Source: Luteococcus sp038433135 (GTDB taxonomy: Bacteria > Actinomycetota > Actinomycetes > Propionibacteriales > Propionibacteriaceae). From it: 64,000 nt of DNA. The stretch covers positions 1-64,000 of the forward strand of contig NZ_JBCDMV010000008.1 of the NCBI RefSeq assembly GCF_038433135.1. Reading direction: 5' to 3'. Shown here piece by piece: positions 7,955 through 18,522 of the stretch. The translations under genes were made by a program, and so were the position numbers. How positions within the stretch are numbered: position 1 is the stretch's first letter; every line of letters begins with the position of its first letter. A model generated the notes under the pieces. The model was not told the origin of the DNA and did no database searches. It saw only the letters and a program-made list of their open reading frames with translations.

Positions 7955-8770
7955 GTGAGCGGATACTTCTCCATGGGAAACGACCTGCGCGACCACTGGT
8001 TCAAGATCGGGCGGGTCGAGGTGGGCAGCACCCTGCTGGTCGTCGGGGCTGTCGTGCTGTCCTGGATCGCCTCGGTGATCGCCCCCAACCTGCCCGCGCT
8101 GCTCTACTTCACCAGCGGGCACCTGCTGGCCGGAGAGGTCTGGCGTGCCCTCACCTGGCCGCTCGCCGAGAGCATCAGCCTGTGGGGCGTGCTGTCGTTG
8201 TTCTTCTTCTGGATCTTCGGCACCGAACTGGAACAGCAGCTGGGCAAGAACAAGATGGCGCAGCTGCTGGTGGGCATCTGGGCCAGCCTCACCCTGTCCT
8301 CGGCCGTGCTGGGGCTGCTGCTGAGCCAGTGGGCCGGCCTGATGGGCATCGGCCTGGTGCAGTTCGTCGTCCTGCTGCTGTGGATTGCCGAGAACCCGCA
8401 CCGCCCCTTCTTCTTCAGCATCCCCGCATGGATCATCGGGGCAGTGCTCGTTGCCGTCCAGGCCCTGCAGCTGCTGGCCGCACGCAACCTGGTCGCCCTG
8501 CTGTCGATGCTGCTGGCCTTCGCACTCGTCGCCATCTTCGCCCGACGCCTCGGCCTGCTGCGTGACTTCGCCTGGATCCCGGGCCGGGAGGCCGCACCCA
8601 AGCCGGGCAAGCCCACCAAGGCCGCCCGTGAACAGGCCAAGCGGCAGGCCGCCCGGGCCAAGGACGACGACCGGCTCAACGAGCTGCTCGACCAGATCAG
8701 CGCCAAGGGAATGGACTCGCTGAGCGCCTCCCAACGTCGCGAACTGATGAAGCTGCGCAACCGGCGCTGA
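7955..8770 (+). CDS. Rhomboid-like integral membrane protein, apparently without the catalytic dyad
   Basis: A 271-residue protein with about six hydrophobic segments followed by a basic, charged tail. The topology and the WRALTWPLAESISLWGVLSL region resemble rhomboid-family proteins. The tail DQISAKGMDSLSASQRRELM is like the short C-terminal domain often attached to rhomboids. The catalytic GxSG is not visible (the equivalent stretch reads GLMGIGLVQ), and no histidine appears in the last helices. It is therefore probably a pseudoprotease, or another membrane protein of this fold. The GTG at 7955 is chosen from the leaderless -10 spacing; ATG at 7973 is an alternative. Confidence 0.7.
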   Translation: MSGYFSMGNDLRDHWFKIGRVEVGSTLLVVGAVVLSWIASVIAPNLPALLYFTSGHLLAGEVWRALTWPLAESISLWGVLSLFFFWIFGTELEQQLGKNKMAQLLVGIWASLTLSSAVLGLLLSQWAGLMGIGLVQFVVLLLWIAENPHRPFFFSIPAWIIGAVLVAVQALQLLAARNLVALLSMLLAFALVAIFARRLGLLRDFAWIPGREAAPKPGKPTKAAREQAKRQAARAKDDDRLNELLDQISAKGMDSLSASQRRELMKLRNRR

Positions 8771-8820
8771 GCACTCGGTCGGCTCTCTGCGAAAGTGCAC
8801 GATCCTTGGGCGGCTACCAC

Positions 8821-8826
8821 TAGATT
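8821..8826 (+). promoter_or_regulatory. Leaderless -10 box of the GH13 gene
   Basis: TAGATT lies 6 nt before the GTG at 8833; no Shine-Dalgarno sequence is visible. Confidence 0.6.
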
Positions 8827-8832
8827 GTCTGC

Positions 8833-11151
<2,319 letters not shown>

Positions 11152-11160
<9 letters not shown>

Positions 11161-11214
11161 ACAGCCCAGCCGACGGCCTGGACAGCCCAGCCGACGGCCT
11201 GGACAGCCCAGCCG
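11152..11214. repeat. Three tandem 21 bp repeats
   Basis: The unit ACGGCCTGGACAGCCCAGCC plus G occurs three times in a row (11152-11172, 11173-11193, 11194-11214), with one difference in the first copy. A partial fourth copy (ACGG) follows. The first copy encodes the last codons of the GH13 gene; the others fill the gap before the convergent ligase gene. Confidence 0.9.
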
Positions 11215-11220
11215 ACGGGG

Positions 11221-12186
11221 TCAGCCCTCGTCGCGCCGGATCTGGCCGGGGTCAAGGTCGTCGCGCCACCCCCGCCAGACCGGGTGGCGCAGCCGGCCCG
11301 ATGCCGTCCACATCCCATAGGAGACCTCACCGCAGAGCTCCGGGCGCACCCACGTGGTTGCCCGGAGCTCCGCCGGTTTCAGGCCGACCACGCCCGGATT
11401 GCTGGCAAGCTGTCGGGGCGCGAGGCGGGTCATCGCCTCGTCGAGCGCCGCGGCGGTGAAACCGCTGCCCGCCGCGCCGACGCAGACCAGTTGGCCGTCG
11501 TCGTCGGGCACCGCCAGCAGCAGTGAACCCAGGCTGCCCGAACGGTTGCCACTCCCCCGGCTCCAGCCGACCACCACGACGTCCTGGGTGTAGAAGTTCT
11601 TGATCTTGAGCCAGACCTCGCTGCGTCGGCCCGGATGGTAGGCGCTGGTGGTGCGCTTGGCGATCAGCCCCTCCAGCCTGAGCTGAGCGCTCGCACCCAG
11701 CGCGACCTCCAGGTCATCGCCGAAGGTGGACGGCAGGTGGACGTGCCCGGTGCCGGCCCCGACCAGGCTTTCCAGCAGATCGCGACGCTGCAGGTAGGGC
11801 ACCTGCAGCAGGTCATGGCCATCCAGGTGCAGCAGGTCGAACAGCATGTAGTGAGCGGCCCGGGCGCCCGGCTGGCCGTGGTTCTGCAGGGCCTCGAAGT
11901 CGGAGCGGCCATCATCGGTGAGGGCGACGATCTCCCCATCCAGCACGGCTCGGTGGCCGCTCAGCAGATCGTCCAGTTCGCGCAGCTCGGGGTAGCTGAC
12001 CGCCAGTTCCAGCCCACCGCGGCTGCGCAACCGAACACCGGTTGGATCGCAGTGGGCCAGGGCGCGGTAGCCGTCCCACTTCACCTCGTAGTGGTAGTCG
12101 GTTGGCCGCGCCGAGACAGCGTCGACGCTGCCCAGGGTGGCCAGCATCGGCTCCCATTCGGGAACAGAACCGGCCGCCAGGCTCAC
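11221..12186 (-). CDS. ATP-dependent DNA ligase (LigD-type ligase module)
   Basis: A 321-residue ligase that seals DNA nicks. The adenylation motif I is YEVKWDGYRA, with Lys36 as the AMP acceptor. DGEIVAL (motif III region), EGLIAKR (motif IV) and WLKIKN (motif V) follow in order, then an OB-fold domain. It corresponds to the ligase part of LigD of bacterial non-homologous end joining. The polymerase part is a separate gene at 58332-59384, and no nuclease domain is attached. GTG at 12186 is chosen because it overlaps the upstream stop codon (GTGA), and because the residues before it in the longer open frame have no ligase character. Confidence 0.9.
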   Translation of the reverse strand: MSLAAGSVPEWEPMLATLGSVDAVSARPTDYHYEVKWDGYRALAHCDPTGVRLRSRGGLELAVSYPELRELDDLLSGHRAVLDGEIVALTDDGRSDFEALQNHGQPGARAAHYMLFDLLHLDGHDLLQVPYLQRRDLLESLVGAGTGHVHLPSTFGDDLEVALGASAQLRLEGLIAKRTTSAYHPGRRSEVWLKIKNFYTQDVVVVGWSRGSGNRSGSLGSLLLAVPDDDGQLVCVGAAGSGFTAAALDEAMTRLAPRQLASNPGVVGLKPAELRATTWVRPELCGEVSYGMWTASGRLRHPVWRGWRDDLDPGQIRRDEG

Positions 12187-12563
12187 GTCGCGCCCATCCC
12201 GGTGAGCAGCATGATGGCCAGCACGGGGGTGCAGGCGGCCAGGGCGATCGCCCAGACTCCCCTGCCGAAGCCGAGGGGGCGACGGGCGAAGTGGATGCCG
12301 GCGGCCAGCCCGATGATGGCCAGCAGTGCGGCCACGATGTAGATGCCGCCGCCGATCTGCATCCACTGCAGGGCCGACTGGGCGGCCGGGGTGTCGGGGA
12401 TCTGGTCCATGGCCGGTGTCGGCCCGGGGATCTTGGCCAGATCCAGGTAACCCTTGAACAGCACGCCGGAGGCCAGCGTCGTCGTGATCACGGCGAAGGC
12501 GGAGACCACCACCGCCCAGGTACCCTCGGGAGCGTCAGCGGCGGGAGCGGCAGGCGAAGACAT
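12183..12563 (-). CDS. Small integral membrane protein of unknown function
   Basis: 126 residues with three hydrophobic segments (about 17-37, 70-90 and 100-122) and a loop rich in Pro between the first two. I recognise no family. It overlaps the ligase start by 4 nt (GTGA), so the two are translated together, though no functional link is obvious. The start ATG has TAACCT 7 nt upstream. Confidence 0.7.
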   Translation of the reverse strand: MSSPAAPAADAPEGTWAVVVSAFAVITTTLASGVLFKGYLDLAKIPGPTPAMDQIPDTPAAQSALQWMQIGGGIYIVAALLAIIGLAAGIHFARRPLGFGRGVWAIALAACTPVLAIMLLTGMGAT

Positions 12564-12570
12564 GACGGAC

Positions 12571-12576
12571 AGGTTA
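12571..12576 (-). promoter_or_regulatory. Leaderless -10 box of the membrane protein-ligase operon
   Basis: On the minus strand TAACCT lies 7 nt before the ATG at 12563. Confidence 0.5.
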
Positions 12577-12756
12577 CCCCCGTCGGCCGCCGGTCAGCGC
12601 CAGCGTCCCGAGCACGCCCACCAGCAGTCCGGAGACGAAGGCCGGCATCATGTACCGGATCCGCCAACGGACCACATGGAAGCCCTGCATGGCAAGCCAG
12701 AGCAGGACGAGTGCCAGGACGAGGCCGACCAGGCCGGCGAGGGTGGATGACTTCAC
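12574..12756 (-). CDS. Small two-helix membrane protein
   Basis: 60 residues with two predicted transmembrane helices (TLAGLVGLVLALVLLWLAMQ and MPAFVSGLLVGVLGTLALTG) separated by a short basic loop, and a basic C-terminus (GGRRG). No family is recognised. The start is a GTG. It lies in line with its neighbours on the same strand and its hydrophobic pattern makes it unlikely to be a chance frame, but support is modest. Confidence 0.5.
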   Translation of the reverse strand: MKSSTLAGLVGLVLALVLLWLAMQGFHVVRWRIRYMMPAFVSGLLVGVLGTLALTGGRRG

Positions 12757-12769
12757 GCTGTCAAGGATG

Positions 12770-14515
12770 TCAGATGGCGCCGTAGCGGCGCAGCAACGGC
12801 CCGACGATGGTCTTGTCCAGCTTCTTCACCAGCGGCTTGGGGACGGGCAGCGGCTTGCCGTCGCGCATCTTGATGGTGGCATCCAGCAGGCAGCGCACGT
12901 CATAGACCGATCCCCACACCTCCGGCACTCCCCGGTCGACGTCGAGCAGCCGGTACACGGCCTCCATTCCGGTCCGCACCGAGTACTCGGTGGTGAAGAT
13001 GGTGTCGCGCACCGTCTCCGCGAACTGGCCCAGGAAGGCGAAGTTCACGCAGCCCTCGGGAACTACATCCGGCCGGTCCCCCGCGGTGCGCGGCAGGAAG
13101 AAGCTGGTGATGAAGGGCATCATGCACGGCAGGCAGACGGCCGAGGTGGCCGCCAGGTCGGCAATCTGGTCCGTGGGCACGCCCAAGTGGTACAGCCACT
13201 CCTGGGTGATCTCTTCGCCCGTGCACTCCCGCATCGGCTTGGTGACGTAGTCACCGGGACGATCGGTGAACAGGGCGTAGATCCAGATCACCAGCTTGTC
13301 GTCGGGCTGGCTCTTGAAGTGCGGCTGGCGATTGATGGTCCAGCTCAGCAGCCACGACGAGTCCTTGGCGGTCACGATGCCGCCTGTCACCACCCGGCCA
13401 CTGTGCGGGTCGCGCTGGCAGATCTTCTCCAGATAGGGCGTGATGCGCTCGTCCAGGGTGGTCAGCGACGCCGATTCCCAGTTGGACAGCTCCGGGGTGG
13501 AACAGAACTTGTCCGGCCGGCCGAAGGACGGATCTTGCCGGGCGATGTTGCGCCACAGGCTCCAGATGCCACCCTGCTTGATCTCGGCGTCGAAGGCGGG
13601 GGCGGTGTGCTGGTCACCCCACACCGAGTTCTCCACGCAGGAGCCGTTGGTGACGAAGACCAGCTGGTTGGCGTCGATGTCCACTCCCCCGGCTTGGCCG
13701 TCGCGGATCCATTCGATCCGACGGGCCACCTTGCGCTGCGCGGTGATGTCGAAGACCACATTGGTGACCCGGGTGTTGTACTGGAAGACCACGCCCTGCT
13801 GTTGCAGCCAGGTCACCATCGGCAGGATCAGCGACTCGTACTGGTTGTACTTGGTGAATTTCAGGGCGCTGAAGTCCGGCAGCCCGCCGATGTGGTGGAT
13901 GAAGCGCTGGAAGTAGAGCTTCATCTCCAGCGCCGAGTGCCAGTCCTCGAAGGCGAACATGGTGCGCCAGTAGAGCCAGAAGTTGGACTCGAAGAAGCTG
14001 GGATGCAGGATGTCGGTGATCTTCTTGTCCTGCAGGTGCTCGTTCCTGGTGAAGAAGAGCTTCATGATGCTGGCCATCGCCTTGTTGCTCAGCGTGAACC
14101 TGCCGTCGGTGTGGGCATCCTGCCCGCGGTCCACGGTGGCGCGCATCAGCGAGTAGTTGGGGTCGTCCTTGTTCAGCCAGTAGAACTCGTCCAGCACGCT
14201 GGCGCCGGGGGTCTCCAGCGACGGGATGGAGCGGAACAGGTCCCACAGGCACTCGAAGTGGTTCTCCATCTCCCGGCCTCCGCGGATCAGGAAGCCCTTC
14301 GACGGGTCCTCGATCCCGTCGCAGGCTCCGCCGGCAATCGGCATGGCCTCCAGAATGGTGATCTTGTGCGGGTCCAGCTGGCCGTCGCGCACCAGGAAGA
14401 CGGCCGCGGCCAGCGACGCCAGGCCAGCGCCCACGATCCAGGCGGACTTGTCATCCACGCCCTCCGGCTTGCGCGGCCGGGCGAATGCCTCGTAATTGCC
14501 ATTGCTGTAGTACAT
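12770..14515 (-). CDS. ohyA: Oleate hydratase (fatty acid 10-hydratase)
   Basis: A 581-residue FAD enzyme of the myosin-cross-reactive antigen family. It adds water to the cis-9 double bond of unsaturated fatty acids such as oleate to give 10-hydroxystearate, which can detoxify host or environmental fatty acids. Near the N-terminus AWIVGAGLASLAAAVFLVRD is the FAD-binding motif; GGRE(M)ENHFECLWDLF, GGIVTAKDSSWLLSWTINRQ and FAFLGQFAETVRDTIFTTEY are strongly family-typical. Length is close to the family's 560-640. The reading frame continues far upstream, but ATG at 14515 is chosen because GGAGG lies just upstream and the conserved protein begins there. Confidence 0.95.
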   Translation of the reverse strand: MYYSNGNYEAFARPRKPEGVDDKSAWIVGAGLASLAAAVFLVRDGQLDPHKITILEAMPIAGGACDGIEDPSKGFLIRGGREMENHFECLWDLFRSIPSLETPGASVLDEFYWLNKDDPNYSLMRATVDRGQDAHTDGRFTLSNKAMASIMKLFFTRNEHLQDKKITDILHPSFFESNFWLYWRTMFAFEDWHSALEMKLYFQRFIHHIGGLPDFSALKFTKYNQYESLILPMVTWLQQQGVVFQYNTRVTNVVFDITAQRKVARRIEWIRDGQAGGVDIDANQLVFVTNGSCVENSVWGDQHTAPAFDAEIKQGGIWSLWRNIARQDPSFGRPDKFCSTPELSNWESASLTTLDERITPYLEKICQRDPHSGRVVTGGIVTAKDSSWLLSWTINRQPHFKSQPDDKLVIWIYALFTDRPGDYVTKPMRECTGEEITQEWLYHLGVPTDQIADLAATSAVCLPCMMPFITSFFLPRTAGDRPDVVPEGCVNFAFLGQFAETVRDTIFTTEYSVRTGMEAVYRLLDVDRGVPEVWGSVYDVRCLLDATIKMRDGKPLPVPKPLVKKLDKTIVGPLLRRYGAI

Positions 14516-14797
14516 GGTGTGCCTCCATTGGCTGTCCGATGAATTGAGACTAGTCGGTGCAGGAAGCGGGCTCGTCGGCGGGAGGCCCTCAAGGCATCGC
14601 GGGTGGTGCCGCCCCGCCAGGTTGACCCCTAGCGGCGGGGCCGGCTGGTGGCACTGGCCGACACCCCGGCCACCACGCTGCTCACGGAGGGAAGCGAGCG
14701 CAACCTGGCCACGCCCACCCAGATCTCCGGGATCATCCCGGGGCGAACACCCCGCCAGGGTGCGGCCCGGCTTGGCCGGATGGGCCACACTGGAGCG

Positions 14798-16051
14798 GTG
14801 AGTCTGATGATCGATGCCCCCGGTGATGCCGAGCGCCGGGCGGATCTCAAGAAGATGCGCCTGCTGGCCACCAGCCTGTTGGTGCTGGCCGCCGTGCTCT
14901 ACCTGCTGACCCTGCGCGACGCCCGGGTCGGCTGGATCGGCTGGGTCAATGCCGGCAGCGAGGCCGCCATGGTGGGCGCGCTGGCCGACTGGTTTGCCGT
15001 CACCGCGATCTTCCGGCACCCGATGGGCATCCCCGTCCCGCATACCGCACTGGTGAAGAAGCGCAAGAACGAACTGGGCCGTAGCCTGCAGCAGTTCGTC
15101 ACCAATAACTTCCTGACCGCCGACATCTTCCGGGAGCGGGTCCGCGACGCACAGGTGGCGCAACGGATCGCCGACTGGCTGCAACGCCCCGAGAACCGGC
15201 GTCGGGCGCTGGCCCAACTGGTCCGCGGCCTGCGGGAACTTCTCAACCGGGTGCGCGACGAGGACGTCGAGGGGATGCTCACCGACACCGTGCTCCCCCG
15301 CCTGCGCCAGCAGCAGATGAGCCCCCTGGCCGGCAACCTGCTGGCCGACGTGGTCAAGGATGGCTCCCACCAGCAGGTGGTCGACGTGCTGGCCAAGGAA
15401 TTGCATGCCTGGCTGGAGCGCAACCCCGATGCGGCTCGGCACGTGATCGGTGAACGCGCGCCCAGTTGGAGCCCGCGCTGGATCGACAAGCAGGTCTCCG
15501 GCTTCGGCTACCAGCAGGCGCTGGAATGGTCCATGGCGGTGCGGATGCAGCCCAACCACCCCTTCCGCAAGGCCGTCGACACCTACCTGGCCAAGCTGGC
15601 CGAGGACCTGCGCCACGACCCGGCGATCATGGCGAAGGCCGAGCACCTCAAGGAACGGCTGCTGGACAACCCGTCGGTGGGCCCGGCCGTGGTGGAGCTG
15701 TGGGGCAGCGTACGCGACTCCATCGCGACCGCGCTGGACGACGACGACTCGACCCTGTGGCGCCGCGCCGACCAGTGGCTGGCCGACGCCGCCACCCACC
15801 TGGCCGGAGATCAGGCGATGCGTGACCGGCTGGATGACCGGGTGGTGGACATCGTCGGCTTCCTGGTGGACACCTACGGAGAGGAACTCGCCACCGTCAT
15901 CTCCGTCACCGTCGACCGCTGGGATGCCGACGAGGCCTCGGAGCGGATCGAACTGTTCGTCGGGCGTGACCTGCAGTTCATCCGGATCAACGGCACGGTG
16001 GTGGGTTGCCTGGCCGGTCTGGTGATCCACGCCGTCAGCCAACTGGTCTGA
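14798..16051 (+). CDS. DUF445 family membrane-associated protein
   Basis: A 417-residue protein of the YjiN/DUF445 family, whose function is not established. An N-terminal helix (LLATSLLVLAAVLYLLTL) is followed by the family core SEAAMVGALADWFAVTAIFR-HPMGIPVPHTALV, then long helical regions, and a second hydrophobic segment at the C-terminus (VVGCLAGLVIHAVSQLV). So the ends are membrane-anchored and the middle is soluble. GTG at 14798 is preferred because CACACT lies 6 nt upstream, a leaderless-like arrangement; ATG at 14807 is an alternative. A strong terminator follows. Confidence 0.88.
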   Translation: MSLMIDAPGDAERRADLKKMRLLATSLLVLAAVLYLLTLRDARVGWIGWVNAGSEAAMVGALADWFAVTAIFRHPMGIPVPHTALVKKRKNELGRSLQQFVTNNFLTADIFRERVRDAQVAQRIADWLQRPENRRRALAQLVRGLRELLNRVRDEDVEGMLTDTVLPRLRQQQMSPLAGNLLADVVKDGSHQQVVDVLAKELHAWLERNPDAARHVIGERAPSWSPRWIDKQVSGFGYQQALEWSMAVRMQPNHPFRKAVDTYLAKLAEDLRHDPAIMAKAEHLKERLLDNPSVGPAVVELWGSVRDSIATALDDDDSTLWRRADQWLADAATHLAGDQAMRDRLDDRVVDIVGFLVDTYGEELATVISVTVDRWDADEASERIELFVGRDLQFIRINGTVVGCLAGLVIHAVSQLV

Positions 16052-16059
16052 GAATGCCC

Positions 16060-16096
16060 AAGCGGCCGCGACCCCGGGCTGGGGTCGCGGCCGCTT
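16060..16096. terminator. Strong hairpin terminator between convergent genes
   Basis: AAGCGGCCGCGACCCC (16060-16075) pairs perfectly with GGGGTCGCGGCCGCTT (16081-16096) around a GGGCT loop. It lies 9 nt after the DUF445 gene and before the stop of the convergent flavohaemoprotein gene. Confidence 0.9.
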
Positions 16097-16156
16097 GTGC
16101 TTGCAGCCTTCGGGGCTGCGGCTCGCGCCCGTCGGCAGGCCGATGATCGGCCACGC

Positions 16157-17374
16157 TCACTTGGGCAGCAGCCAGTCGTTCGGGGAGAACAGTTCGAAGT
16201 GCACCGAATCCTCGGCGACGCCCTTGGCCAGCAGCTGGGCGCGCACCGCCTGCAGGAAGCCGTTGGAGCCGCACAGGTAGTAGCTGGCGCCCTCCGGGAG
16301 CTCAACAGCGTCCAAGTTCATCAGTCCGGCGGTGGCCAACTCGTGCTCGCCCTGCTCGAACCACAGCTTGAGCTGGCCATTCGGCAGCTGCTCGACGGCC
16401 TCGGTCAGCTCGTCCACCAGGGCCGCGCCGGCGGCGTCCTGGTCGGCGTGCAGCACCAGGACGGTGCGCTCGGACTTCTCCTCGGCCAGGGCGCGGGCCA
16501 TGCCCAGGATCGGGGTGGCGCCGATCCCGGCGCTGACCAGCACCACGGGGGCGTCGCTGGCCTGGTCCAGCACCAGGTCACCGGTGGGCAGGGTGACCTC
16601 CAGCTCGTCGCCCTCCTTCAGGCCGTCGATGATGGAGCTGGAGACCTCGCCATCGGGCGCGCCATTGCCGGCCACCTTCTTGACGGTGAACTGCCAGCGA
16701 CCCTCGGTGGGGGCATTGCACAGGCTGTACTGGCGCAGCTGGCCGGCGCCGTCGGCCATGGTCCGACGCACGGAGATGTACTGGCCGGGCAGGAAGCTGC
16801 GCAGCGCCGGTTCGCCGTCGCGGGCCACCAGCTCGAAGGTGGCGACGCCGTCGCCCTGCTCGATCCGGCGGGTGACGGTGGCAGTGAGGAAGACCTTGCC
16901 GGGCTCGACGCCGACAGCCCGGTAACCCTCATGCTCGAAGCGGATCAGGCAGCGGGCCATGATCCAGTAGACCTCGTCCCAGGCCTCGGCTACCGGGGCG
17001 GTGACCACGTCGGCGCCGAGCACCTCGACGATGGCGGCGAAGAGGTTGTCGTGGACGATCTGGTACTGGTCCTCGGTGATGCCCAGGCTGATGTGCTTGT
17101 GACCGATACGGCTCAGCAGATCGTCGGGGCTGGGAGCCTCGGGGTCCACCAGGATGGCGGCAAAGGTGGCGACGGAGGCGGCAAGGGCCTTCTGCTGGGC
17201 TCCTTGGGCCTGGTTGCCGCGGTTGAAGGTGTCGCGCAACAGGTCAGGGTGGGCGGCGAACATCCGTCGGTAGAAGTTGGGCGCGATCTCATCGATCTTG
17301 GAGCCCACCAGAGGCAGGGTGGCGCGGATGGTGTCGGCATGCTCGTCGGTGAGCTGCTCGGGAGTGAAGATCAT
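16157..17374 (-). CDS. hmp: Flavohaemoprotein, nitric oxide dioxygenase
   Basis: A 405-residue cytoplasmic enzyme that converts NO and O2 to nitrate using NAD(P)H. The N-terminal globin domain (about 1-135) has the distal Tyr in PNFYRRMF and the proximal His in IGHKHISLGI. The FAD domain follows, with RQYSLCN, then an NAD domain with SAGIGATPILGM and YLCGSNGFL. All three modules are complete and in order. ATG at 17374 has GAGGAAA just upstream. A possible -10 (TAGATT on the minus strand, 17420-17425) lies about 45 nt upstream. I could not identify a clear NsrR site. Confidence 0.95.
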   Translation of the reverse strand: MIFTPEQLTDEHADTIRATLPLVGSKIDEIAPNFYRRMFAAHPDLLRDTFNRGNQAQGAQQKALAASVATFAAILVDPEAPSPDDLLSRIGHKHISLGITEDQYQIVHDNLFAAIVEVLGADVVTAPVAEAWDEVYWIMARCLIRFEHEGYRAVGVEPGKVFLTATVTRRIEQGDGVATFELVARDGEPALRSFLPGQYISVRRTMADGAGQLRQYSLCNAPTEGRWQFTVKKVAGNGAPDGEVSSSIIDGLKEGDELEVTLPTGDLVLDQASDAPVVLVSAGIGATPILGMARALAEEKSERTVLVLHADQDAAGAALVDELTEAVEQLPNGQLKLWFEQGEHELATAGLMNLDAVELPEGASYYLCGSNGFLQAVRAQLLAKGVAEDSVHFELFSPNDWLLPK

Positions 17375-17589
17375 GGTTTCCTCGTTCCGCGGGGATAGGG
17401 ACGCGTGACCCGCACAGCGAATCTAGCATTTGAACTGGAATATCCCGTGACAAAAGGGCTGATGCCTCACGGTGACGCGAACGTGGCCGTTCGGACAACT
17501 CTCGGTGCAGGACCACTCCTCGGCGATCATGACTTGACCCCGATCCCTAGGATCGAGAGGCAGATGTCGACCCACCTGAAGGAATGTTC

Positions 17590-18489
17590 ATGCTCAAGAT
17601 CATCGGGGACTTCCGCGAGTACATCGACCGGCTGCGCGGCGAGGGCTACTCCGTCCTGCCCGACACTGCCGGCAGCGATCCCGACCTGATCGACCCGGGC
17701 GGCTCCGCCGTCGAGACCTGGCGCGATGACTACCCCTACGAAGAGCGGATGGACCGCGAGGAGTACGAGCAGGAGAAGTACGCCCTGCAGGTGGAGCTGT
17801 TGAAGTTCCAGTACTGGACGCAGGAGACCGGCGCCCGGCACATCATCCTGTTCGAGGGGCGCGACGCCGCGGGCAAGGGCGGCACCATCAAGCGTTTCGA
17901 GGAGCACCTCAACCCGCGGCACCTGCACACCGTCGCGCTGAACAAGCCGACCACCACCGAGCAGGGCCAGTGGTACTTCCAGCGCTATGTGCAGCACTTC
18001 CCCACCGCCGGCGACATCACGCTGTTTGACCGCTCCTGGTACAACCGGGCCGGGGTCGAGCGGGTGATGGACTTCTGCACCGAGGCCGAGTACCAGCAGT
18101 TTCTGCGCCAGACTCCCCTGCTGGAGACCATGATCACCGACTCCGGCACTTCGCTCACCAAGTTCTGGTTCTCCGTCACCCAGGGCGAGCAGCGCACCCG
18201 CTTCGCGATCCGCCAGCTGGATCCGGTGCGGCAGTGGAAGCTCTCCCCGATGGACATCGAGAGCCTGGACAAGTGGGACGAGTACGGTGCCGCCAAGGAC
18301 GCCATGTTCGCCGCGACGGACACCGACACAGCGCCCTGGTGGAGCATCAAGAGCAATGACAAGAAGCGCGCCCGGATCAATGCGATGCGCTTCTTCCTGA
18401 ACCAGTTCGACTACGAGGGCAAGGACACCTCCGTCGTGCACGAAGCGGATCCCCTGATCGTCACCCGCGGCAAGGAGACCTTGGGCTGA
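17590..18489 (+). CDS. ppk2: Polyphosphate kinase 2 family protein
   Basis: A 299-residue kinase that moves phosphate between polyphosphate and a nucleotide. The Walker A motif is FEGRDAAGKGGTIKRFEEHL; the lid/Walker B region is FDRSWYNRAGVERVM, typical of class I PPK2. It could phosphorylate ADP or GDP from polyP, or the reverse. The start is decided by the ribosome binding site: AAGGA at 17579-17583 abuts the ATG at 17584 but is 6 nt from the ATG at 17590, so the latter is chosen. A second PPK2 of a different class is encoded at 57294-58217. Confidence 0.92.
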   Translation: MLKIIGDFREYIDRLRGEGYSVLPDTAGSDPDLIDPGGSAVETWRDDYPYEERMDREEYEQEKYALQVELLKFQYWTQETGARHIILFEGRDAAGKGGTIKRFEEHLNPRHLHTVALNKPTTTEQGQWYFQRYVQHFPTAGDITLFDRSWYNRAGVERVMDFCTEAEYQQFLRQTPLLETMITDSGTSLTKFWFSVTQGEQRTRFAIRQLDPVRQWKLSPMDIESLDKWDEYGAAKDAMFAATDTDTAPWWSIKSNDKKRARINAMRFFLNQFDYEGKDTSVVHEADPLIVTRGKETLG

Positions 18490-18522
18490 GCCCGGTCAAT
18501 AGGGAGGGCGTCCGAGGCCGGA

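Noticed and set aside
14516..16042. Upstream extension of the oleate hydratase frame to 1090 residues
   Set aside because: The extension is antisense to the DUF445 gene; a good ribosome binding site marks the real start at 14515.
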